64,000 nt of DNA, taken from positions 1,364,001-1,428,000 of the forward strand of contig NW_026262669.1 of assembly GCF_021869535.1 (NCBI RefSeq), written 5' to 3'. Origin of the DNA: Mytilus californianus (lineage: Eukaryota > Mollusca > Bivalvia > Mytilida > Mytilidae). The notes below the pieces were generated by a model. The model saw nothing but the letters and a program-made list of their open reading frames with translations. It did not search any database and was not told where the DNA came from. This document shows, piece by piece, positions 46,801 through 58,800 of this stretch. Position numbers and translations under genes: made by a program. Positions within the stretch are counted from its first letter, which is position 1, and every line of letters begins with the position of its first letter.

Positions 46801-49800
46801 TAATACAGGCAATGAAAGAGCTTAAAGATGAAGGGATCAATATTTCAAGGTATGTGCTGTTATTTATTGCAAAATTAAAGGTTTTAAGAAGATACATAAT
46901 ACTTTTTTTTATATGGTTTTAATGATGCATTTTTATACGACTGCTGTCATATATTGGTATCACGTTGTTGTTGTCTGTGTTGTCCAAAGACATTTGCTTT
47001 CCGGACAATAACTTAATTTAGTAAATATAAATTACAAATCTATGAAATTTAAACACAAGGTTTATAACCACAAAAGGAAGGTTGGGATTGATTTCGCGAA
47101 TATTGTGTCCATTTTTGCCCCAACTGTTCATGGTTGGACCTCAGCGATCGTATCCAGCTGCACTCAGCAATGCAATTTATTGATATTAAATCTGAAACTG
47201 GACATTTTGTCTGAATTCAGTCTGTTGGCAATTTAGGGCAGTCATTAAGAAAAAATTACAAGATGTCTGAGGTCATTGCAAGATCTTCCTAAAAAATGAA
47301 TCACATGGAAGCTATAAAAAAACCTTGAAGCAAGAAAAAGAAGATTAAAGAAGTAAAACAGTCATCTGTATTCATTAAACATAGCCTTTAAATCTTAATA
47401 CTAAATAAGTTATTACTACTTTCAAATTTTACAGTGAGATTAACGTTAATTTGTATGCTGGTCTAACCCCTGAGGAGGCTAGAAGTGTTGGGAATAGACA
47501 CAATTTTATGATGACAACTTTGCCAGTAACTTTTCAAGTAAGTACTTCTTCAACAATATATGACTAAGGAGATGTGGTATGATTGCCAATGAGTCAACTA
47601 TCCACCAAAGTTCAAATAAAGTGGATGTAAGCAATTATAGGCAAGTGTACATTCTTCATCAATGAGAAAAACCCATACCATAAAGTTGGCTATAAAAGGC
47701 CTGACATGAAAAATATGAAACAATTTAAATGAGAAGACGAACAATGTAACAGCATAATTCATCACAAAACAATTAAAGAAAAACAAGTATGACAAACATG
47801 AACCAACAATATCCAATGATCTACAGGCTCCTGACTTGTAACAGGCACATTAAGATGTGGCGAGGTTAAACATGTTAACCTGGCATAGTAGTGTTACAGC
47901 ACACCAAATGAAACAAACTATAAAAATCTGACAGTTGACAAGGGCTTAACTCATCAGATCCATACAAAGAAAAACATCAAACAAAAACACTGACAGGACG
48001 TGGCAGGGTTAATATCCCTTACAAAAAAATAATACAAAGTACAGATCTCAGAGTACTCACATTTACTAAGAGCTTACTCCCCTGGTTAATATTAGTCAAA
48101 TAAATAATTTGCATTGTGAGCACTCTCACATGTTAATTTCTGGCCAACATGATCATGTACATGCTTCATAGAAACATATGTCTCGTCTACTTTCTTAAAT
48201 CAAATTAACATTTATAAAATGGATGTATCTAAAGCATTTCCTGGAATTACATCCATCAGTAATTTTCATATCCAAAAAATGAAACCCAGGAATACATAAG
48301 TACTTGAATGCATGAGAGCTACTCTATTTGAAGGTCATCATTGCCTGAGACCATGAAAACATCTACAATTCATTTTGGTTGAAGCACTAAGGGAGTTTTT
48401 AGCTCACTTGGTCGAAAAGGCCAAGTGAGCTTTTTCTCATCGCCTTGCATCCATCGTCTTTGTTGGTCGTTGTTTAATTTAACAAAAATTGGCCACAATC
48501 ATCATTAGTTTAAACAAATGTGTCTGATGACCTGGACCACCAACCAAGATGGCTGCCATGCCTAATTGATCCCTTAAGGAGTTATTGCCCTTTATAGTCT
48601 TTTTAAACAATTTTATATTAATTTTGTAATTTTTTTCATACACTTTCCCAATTTATTTCTTGATATTTTATGCATGAAATATTTCTGAAACTACTGAGAC
48701 AAATCCAACCAAAAATGTCATCAGGTTGCTGCCCCTGAATTGATAATTTTAAGGAAATTTTGCAGTTTTTGGTTATGATGGCATCTGGAATATAATTATA
48801 GAGATAAAATGTAGTTTTGGCTAATATCTCTGAAACAAAAGCATTTATAGCAAATCTGTACTGAAATTTTCAGACAAATCAAACAACCCATTGTTGGGTT
48901 GCTGCCCATGAATTGGTAGTTTTAAGAAATTTTGCAGTTTTTGGTTATGATCTTCAATATTATAATTATAGATAGAGATAAACTGTAAACAGCAATAATG
49001 TACAGCTAAGTAAGATCCACAAATAAGTCAACATGACCAAAAGGGTCAATTGACTCATCAAGGAGTTATTGGCCTTTACAGTCATTTTTAACAATTTTTT
49101 TTAGAATTTTTATTATCTTTTACAAAAATCTTCTCATGAAATTATTAAGTCAAATTTAACCAAAATTGGCCACAGTCATCATTAGGGTATCTTGTTTAAA
49201 AAATAAGTTGGATGACGCAACCTGCTAACCAACATGGCCAACATGGCTAAAATAAGGACATAGGATTAAAATGCAGATTTTGACTTATTTCTCTTAAAGT
49301 AAAGCATTACAGCAAATATGACATGAGATTAAAATGTTCATCAGAATAAGATCTATCTGACCTGAAATATTCAGACAAATCAGGCAACTAGTAGTTTGGT
49401 TGCTGCCCCTGAATTGATGATTTTCAGGAAATTTTGCTGTTTTTGGTTATCATATCGAAATTTGTTATAGATAGAGATAAACTGTTAACACCAATTATGT
49501 CAGCAAAAAAGTGTTTTTAAATGTTATTGAACTGTAAAATTTAATTAATGTTTTATACAAGTATATATGATAATAAACTGTACTTTTTGACAATAAATGA
49601 ACATTTATTCCTTATTTTACAGCAAAAAGTTGAGCAAACAAGAAAATTCTACAAAGAGGGAATAACTGGGGGTGATTTAGTAAAAAAAATTAAAAAAATC
49701 ATACAAGAAACAGAAGAGACAAAGGTATTATATATGATAACTCTTTACATTGTTCCTAAATATAGTTCATGTAATTTATTGATTTGCTTATCATTTATAC

Positions 49801-52800
49801 TGTTAAATAAATATAGATTACAACACTGCAACAAGCGTGTTACGATATTTCTCCACTTTCAACAGTTAGATTTTAATGTTTTAACTGTGAATAGTTATCA
49901 AAGGTACTAGGATTATATACGCCAGACGCGCGTTTCGTCTACATAAGACTCATCAGTGACGCTCAAATCAAAATAGTAATTAAGCCAAACAAGTACAAAG
50001 TTGAAGAGCATTAATGAAATTCGAAAAATTTGTGCCAAATACGGCTAAGGTAATCTATGCCTGGAAAAAGAACATCCTTAGTATTTTGAAAAATTCATAC
50101 TTTTGTTAACAGGAAATTTATAAAATGAACACACAATTGATATTCATGTCAACATGGAAGTGCTGACTACTGGGCTACGTGAGGCTTGCCAAGCTTTTTA
50201 AATAATTAAAATGTAACGGTTGAGAGTGGGGAAATATTGTAATATACAAGTTCTAGTGATGGAATGTGTTTCTTTAATTATGTTTATCCTTCCTGTTAAA
50301 AGATTTGCAGAAAGTTGTGTTCTTTATATATGACTTCATCAAGCAAGGTCACCTTTTTTATGACTTCATAACAGGAAATTCAGAAGTAACTAAGAAAATT
50401 CAACGTCATAATTAAATTCAACCAATCATTTGCCAAGAACAGATATCTCACTAGTAAATAGAAATATTTCTCTCACACCAATCAAGAAATGTGAAAATAG
50501 CACAAAAATCAATTTAGTTTTGAGAGATCGTAGGGATTTTCTCTGCATATTGCAACTCTACAATTTAACATTTCCAAATAAAAAATTCTTAGAAGTTAAA
50601 AAATTACAATTTAAAGTGAAGCAGTCAATTTTCCCAATTCCAGCCTTCTTTCACAAAGTGATAGTTTCTTCAAAAACAAATTAAAATTAAAAATGTCACA
50701 AAGTTTATACTTTTATAATGTAATTGCATTACGACTATGTCAATGGCACAGTTGCAGTAACTAGAACTGTCCACAAAGCTTAACTAACACCCCTGCATCT
50801 TGATTTGATTTTCAAAATATCCTACTAGTGCTAGTGACTGAAATACAGGAAATGAATGAATGCAGTTGGTTATATAAATTTGGACTGTTTTCTAATGTTT
50901 TACTTAAGGTTGTCTCATATGTATCCCTTCAAGTATCATTTGAATATAAAAAGAAGATGGGGGTATGATTGCCAATGAGACAACTCTCCACAGGAGACCA
51001 AATTGACAAGGAAATTAAAAACTATAGGCCTACAACAATGAGCAAATCCCATACCACATAGTCAGCTTTAAAAGGCACCATATTGTCAAATGTAAAACAA
51101 TTCAAAGGAGCAAAGTAATGGCCTAATTTATGTATAAAATAATGAATGAAAAACAAATATGTTACACAGCAACAACTGACAACAACTGAATTTCATGCTC
51201 CTGACTTTAGATAGGCTCATACAGAATGTGGCAGAGTTAAACACATTTTAAGATGCCAACCCTCCCCTAACCTGAATTTTAAGTAAATATTTAATCAAAA
51301 TTTTTCTAATATGAAAATAAGGAGATGTGGTTTTTGATTGTCAGTGAGACAATATCCACATGACATAAACAGATTACAACCACTGAACCATAGGTTCCTG
51401 ACTTGGGACAGCAATTTGGTGGCCCGGTTTAACAAGTTTGAAGGTGCCAACCCTCCCCTGCTTTTTGTCTGTTAAGTACTTAATTATTTGTTGTGTAAGT
51501 CATGATTTGAACTTATGAAATACATACAAAGTTAGTGTTTTGACCAAGATTTAGAAGTTAAGTTATCATGAAAATGTGATGAATTAACTTGTTCAAGTTT
51601 CAGTTTAAGGTATTTTACAATAAATTTGTTTTCATGTTATCTCTATTTTCCAGGAATTGAGCGAGGACAGCTGCAGCACCATTGTATCGGTTGCCACATA
51701 TACTGAAACAGTATACTTAAAATATCAAAAGTTGGTGAAAATTCATGAACAGAAAAGTGGTTGCGATAAAAATATTTCACAGAGGGTAAGTAGTACTGTA
51801 ATCAATAATTTATCAACTTTAGTCATGGTATCTATATCTTTATTAGTTCAGTATTAAAGTATTTGATTTGATTTTATTGTTTCACCAAGTATGAGAGATA
51901 GGGACTACTATCCTGGCAATGTAAAAAGTAAAATCACAAAAATACTAAACTCTCAGGAAAATTCAAAAAGGAAAGTCCCTAATAATTTGTATAAAGCTTT
52001 ACAGTTCAGGAGGAAGAAGACCCAGATGCTTCATACCTTGTATGCAGATACCTTTTGTTTCCGTCATTTATTTGTCCATTTTTCTTGACTTTCTTTTCAT
52101 GGTTCAGCAAAAGCTTTAAAAAAATTACAGGTTTTTTTCCATGTGAATTTTTTCACTTATTATGAGTAATAGGATAAATATGTTTGGTATATGGGTTCCT
52201 TGCAATGTCTGTATGTCTGTGAGACACAGTTCACTTGACTTCGATCTCATTTCATGGGTCAGTGATCAAGGATAAAGTAACATGTTAAGTAAATTTCTCA
52301 GATACAATAAGCAGTAGGCCAACTACATATGGTGTATGGAAAGATTGTAATGGGTACATGTTATCTGACCTAAAACTCATTTGCATTGGTCATGAAGTTC
52401 CTGATGAAGGTGAATCCAGAAAAGTGCTTCGGACGCATGAAATTATTAAACGTGTTTTATACATCACTGTTTCTATACCACTGCTGGTGGACTATCAGTC
52501 CCCGAGGGTATTATCAGCTCAGTAGTCAGTACTTCGGTACTGACATGATTTATAACAAACCTTTCTAAAATTGTCCGTTTATAAATTTTGAAATTATAAA
52601 GAAACTAAGGTTTCAGCTCCCTCAGGCAAAGTTGACCTTAGATAAATTTTGCTATTTGTTTTAGGTATTTTTGTCATATACCTCTTCAACTGTTTTTCGG
52701 TACTTATACATCCCTCAGATTTCAAATGTTTGGCTTTGAGTGTTCCTGATGAAGGTGAATCCAGAAAAGCACTTTGGACGCATGAAATTATTAAACGTGT

Positions 52801-55800
52801 TGTTTTCAATTTTAAGGTTTTGTGTTTTTGTTCATTTTTTCAAGTACATGTACTATAATCAATAGGTCAACTATATTTGGTGTATGGACTGATTGTAATG
52901 TGTACATGTCTGTCTGTCGTGTACCATCCGACCTTGGCTTCTAGTTTATGGTGAACCACAAGTGGAAGGTCAAGGGGTTGAAATTAGCACTGGTCTGGTG
53001 GTCCAAGACCAGTAGAGATTGTGTTGGACCAGTAGATTTTGTCAGCTGGTGGCCCAGCGGGGGGGGGTTACTGACTATCCTTTCGGGTATAACTGTGCCG
53101 ACAGCATTTGCCAAATCATACCCTGTTCTAATCAGAAAACATTGAAAAACATACCCTGTACCCTGTTCTAAACAGAAATATTGAAAACATACCCTGTTCT
53201 AGACACGCTCAGAAATATGCACCGGGAATGATCCTGTTCTAGATCGTATAAAATAGATGCAGTTCTAGACACCGGGTTCTAGACGGTATCTTAAACAGTA
53301 GTCCAAATAATTATGACGTCTTGCAAGGCTATTTTATTTTTTTTTCTGTGACGCCTTCCTACGTTTAGGAAGGCGTCACAGAAAAAAAATAAAATAGCCT
53401 TGCAAGACGTCATAATTATTTGGACTACTTAAACAGTTAAATAAGCGATCCTCTTCTAGACAAATACTTTGTTTAAAAAAAGACCCTGTTCTCACCAGCA
53501 GGGCATGAAAAAGCGACCCTGTACTAAATAGCAGGACATGAAAAAGGGACCCTGTTCTAACCAGCAGGGCATGAAAAAGTGACCCTGTTTTGCGGCACAC
53601 TCGTACCACTAAAAATATAGGAAGTAACCCCCCGGGCTGGTGGTCCGGCGGACCAGTAGAAATTTATTTATGAAAATTACTGATTGCGTCACAATCTCAG
53701 TTTGTGTACAAAATTTGTTACCTTCGAAATCAATTACACGGTACTAGAGGGTACAAAGTATTACAATTGGTCAAGGGTCCTTCACAACAACACAAAGTGT
53801 GGAAATTTTGGGAAGGTGTTAAAGAGCCGGACTAAAAAAATTAAAATAAGTGACATTCAAAAGGAAGATCGGAATATAGTTTATGAAATTGACAAAAGGA
53901 AACTTAAATATCAATAATCCTGGCAGAAAGGTCGCAAATGCTTAGATTATAGTCGATCGCAATGTAATGAATTGTATAACATGTGAAAAATTTGCAGTGA
54001 TAGACTTAGATAAGAAATTTATTTTTGTAACAGGATCTTCAAATGTTAAGTTAGATTCGATCTGTACTTGCTCATGAACAATCAGAACAGCACAAAAGAT
54101 CTATGGGAATAAATGGATTGATTTTAACCAAGGTGGTGCCACTGACTTTTTGAACATTCTAAGACTTATGGATTTCATTCTTTCCCTTCCTGCTCATTCT
54201 GCTGATGCAAATAGGGGTTTACTGAGATAAAAGTAAACATCTATCATTTATATTAGTGTTTGTCAAATAAATGTCATGTTTGCAGGACCAGTAGATTTTT
54301 CAGTCCAGTGGTCCGGCTGGCTAGTACACAAAAAAGCTTAAATTCGACCCCTGGGTAGGTCAATGATATTTGGTTTGCAGTTGTAATAGCATTGGCTCAT
54401 CTCATTTCCATGGAGATTATTTGGCCCTGCCCTCTCAATCATGGTCTATTGACTTTGAAACTTTTGCTTAGTTTTCATGTATTAGTTTGTGATTAGGTCA
54501 GTTCATGAGGAATCATTAATGGTAGGCTAATGTTAATTGGTATTCAGTTGTATAAGCAATAGCACATCTCATTTCAATGGAGAATATTTGGCCCGCTCCT
54601 TAAGTTATGGTCTATTGACTTTGAAACTTTTGCTTAGTTAACAGTTACATGTATTACTTTGTGATTCGATCAGTTTAAGATGAACTGCTAATGTCAAGTC
54701 AATGATATTTGGTATGCAAATTTATTGGCATTTGCAAAGTATCATTTCCATGGAGATTATACAGCCCCACCCCCTCTTCATAGTTCATTGACTTTAAAAC
54801 TTTTACATAGTCTACAAGTTAATGCTTGTGTTTAAGTGTGTTTAAAGGGAACAACTTATAATAAGTCAATGGTGTTCGGTATGCCGTTGTATAAGCATTG
54901 GCACATCTCATTTCCATGGAGATTCTTTAGCCATGTACCTTCAGTCATGGATTATTGACTTAAAATATTTGTTATTTCAATTTCAACATTTGCATAATCA
55001 AAATTACAAGAAAGCAAGACATATCTCTGTATTAAAAATGTTAAGATTATGTGTAATTTGTAGTTAAACCTTCGATCATCTGTAGGACTTGCAACATAAA
55101 ATTATGGTCAGTTGATAATGTTTTCTCTGGGTAACAATCTGCTTTTTCATCCTATTGGTTATATGTGTAATTTATATAATGAGTGCATTAAAATTATTGA
55201 TTTAATCATGCATGGGAAATATAAAGCCCCCCTCTCTCATTCATGACTTTAAATTTTTTATATATGTTTTTTAAAATCTATTGACTTGACCTTACAAAAC
55301 TGAAGATTTGGTATAAATGCCAATATAACAACTATCCACCAGGCCAACACATGTGTATGCAAGTAACTATAAGAAACCAAACAGCCTTCAACAATGACTT
55401 AAATCAATAATATATTATAGTTATAAAAGACTTCAATCTGCCATTCTGGTATGACACTGTAGCGAGGAACTTCATATTACTTGAAAAACCATCAATAATC
55501 TTTAATCTGACATTGAAATGTATATATTGCAATGTATTTTGAGTGATAATTGACATTTCAAAATCATTTATATAATTAACAATTTCAGCTATTCAGGGCG
55601 TTGCAAGGATGCAGTGAATCAAACAAATTGGAGTTCCTCTCCAAAGCATTGGAGGATGGTTTGAAAATTACAGCTATGCATGTTGAGAAGGCTAGGGCCA
55701 GGGAAAGCATCAAAAAAGTGTTTCAACAAAATTTAGCCATTGCTAGTTGGGAAGAGATTATAAAGAAATATCCTGATGCAGGGGAAGAGCTGGAAAGATT

Positions 55801-58800
55801 TGTCGGTAAGAATAAAATCATAGATTTGATAATAATTGAACACATCCAAAGTTTTGAGTAATCAATTTGTATTGTAAGGTGGACTCAATTTGGGACAAAA
55901 AAACCTGCAAATGTTTGCACCTGTCCTAAGTCAGGAATCTGATTACAGTAGTTGGCGCCTGTTTATGTAGTTCATACGTGTTTCTCGTTTCTGGTTTTTA
56001 TATAGATAAGACCGTTGGTTTTTCCGTTTGAATGGTTTTACACTAGTAATTTTTTGGGGCCCTTTATAGCTTGCTGTTCAGTGTGAGCCAATGCTCCGTG
56101 TTGAAGGCCGTACCTTGACCTATAATGGTTTACTTTTATAAATTGTAACTTGGATGGAGAGTTGTCTCATTGGCACTCATACCATATCTTCCTATATCTA
56201 TTTAACAAATGCCAATTAAGGGGGCACTAGCTGTCAAATTCATGTTCACCGATTTGACTCAAATTCTCATATTTGTTATATAACAATGTAAAACATTTAT
56301 CCAAATTATAAAAAATCTAAAATAAACAATTTACAGGGCATAGGGTTGATAATATGTAGCTTCGTTTTGTGTGTATTTTAGTCTAAATGCCATCTAATTA
56401 ACTGTCGAGTTGACCTCCCGAAAACCATCGATGCCCATATAAGGGATATAAACATAAATAAAGATATAAATAGATAGCGCAACTCGTGCAATTGGATTCT
56501 TCTAGGTCTATTTAAGTTCATTTATAGATTAAAAATATGTTGACATTCTTTTCCTTTAAATAATCAAACATGCACACAATTCATGCGTTATCCAACTCTA
56601 TCTAAGGGGTTAAATTGAAGTTCACATGAATATGGATTCAATGAGGTTGAACTATTCACTTGCAAGTGAATAATTCATCATCAATATTTATTTGCTTATT
56701 TTGACAAAATTAGACAATACTGGCTGCTAAAAGCCAATTATTATTTCACTATTCCACTTTCATTAATGATTGAACAAAAAAAATCATATTTTATATTTTT
56801 TTTATATCTCGTAGCTAGTGCCCCTTTAAGCTAAAAATACAAATTACAATACAGTTTTCTCGTAAGTATCAGTATTCATGGCAGCATAAAGCAATCACTA
56901 GTCAATCAATCAGTGTTCACACTCCAACACTGTGTAAGCTAAAATAAATGAAAACTTTAACAAGAACATGATAACAACCCTGGAACAATTTTGTTTATAA
57001 ATAATGAAATTTGCTTTATGAAATTTTATTTGAAATTACGCAAGGACCAAGAAATTTTCCATAAAGCATGTACTTCATGTTTAAAATCAAATGAGATCAT
57101 CAGTAGTTTTCAATTCTAATACCTCAAACAAGCAATGTCTAATTCTTAGATTTACAAATTGTCAAATTAAAAGCTGTTTATATTTATGCCCCTGCGGTAT
57201 AAAACCACTAATTCATAGCCCCATTGCTTTCTATGTTAAATTCTGCAATTTCAAGCATAAATGGCTACTTTGTCTTAAGTTCAAATAAAGTGGCAGTTAT
57301 TTCATGTCAAAACTGTACCTTATGCTGACTTGTGCTGAAAAAATCAACATACCTTTAATAGCATATTAGAGTGTACTGGTTCCCGGAAGTTTGATAGTAC
57401 TAAAACAGGAACTTCTGATCTGAACAACAGGCCAAATGAGCCCTCCTATGAAAATTGCATATACTTCTTTATAATTCAAATAAAACTTTCAACAAGGGTT
57501 CTACAGTGATCCCAAGTCCTCAAGCTTTCATTTGATACTAAAACTGTCCAAATATTCCCACTATTGACAAAGATACAGCTATGCGTAGGAACTATTTTTT
57601 TAAAATATGTACTTCTTTCTTGTATGTTCTCTCCGACCGGGCCTGAATTAGTGGTTCTATACCTATAACTGCACCAAACTTGTTATATTGACTTCTGCTT
57701 GACTTAATTTCCTTCTATGATCTATTTCTAGCATAGAAAAACACATAAAGCTTTTGTCAAAACCCTATATCACTGAATTCAAGCTCAAATTGGACTGGTA
57801 GTAACATATGCATTAAACAAAGAAAACTACATATGGATACAAATAGTGACAGATATGACACTTTTTCAATTTTTACCAGTTCTGATTTGTTAATATCTAC
57901 TCAAATAACAGTGTTCTTACCTATATGTCTTATTTTTATCAGAGATTCTTCCTTGAATATAAATACAGTGGTCCAAACATAAAATATATTTGATAATTTT
58001 GTCCCCCCTTTTTTCTACATGTTGGAAAAGAAGAGTGATTTGGTAAAAAAACCATACTTTTATGTATAAACATGGATCAACAAGAGCAATTTATGTATCT
58101 CCAAGCTAGACAACTTGCTAAAATGGTTATAAAATGCATTTCAAGTGAGATTTTGGAATTCCTATATAAGTATACACCAATTTTCTATATATACTATAAA
58201 CTAGTCATAATATACAAGTTTCATTGGTTTCAGTGTTAGATAATCCAAAAATTTAAATTTCAGGTAAAATCTTAACTGTTTGCATGCTAATTGACAAAAA
58301 AATGCTAAAATACCCTATTGTAGCAATTTGAGGGCTGTAATTTGACACTAACATAACTGTTACATAAAAAAAATGATGTAACATGATTTCTGACAACAAA
58401 TGTGACCAATTTTCACTGTAAAGGGTATGATTTCTAAAAATAGAATTTCACATGCCTGTCAGTAATAGGTATAAAACCACTAATTCATAGCCCCATTGCT
58501 TTCTATGATAAATTCTGCAATTTCAAGTATAAATGGCTACTTTGTCTTAAGTTCAAATAAAGAGGCAGTTATTTCATGTCAAAACTGTACCTTATGCTGA
58601 CTTGTGCTGAAAAAATCAACATACCGGGTACCTTTAATTGCATATTAGAGCATACTGGTTCCCGGAAGTTTGATAGTACTAAAACAGGAACTTCTGATCT
58701 GAACAACAGGCCAAATGAGCCCTCCTATGAAAATTGCATATACTTCTTTATTATTCAAATAAAACTTTCAACAAGGGTTCTACAGTGATCCCAAGTCCCC

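Noticed and set aside
47042..47236. Plus-strand frame near the ParB-like exons
   Set aside because: It lies in an inverted interspersed repeat and has no splice sites in phase with the gene.
53376..53609. Minus-strand frame with repeated GSLFHALLV
   Set aside because: It is the translation of the ACCCTGTTCTA minisatellite, and it overlaps the MITE end.
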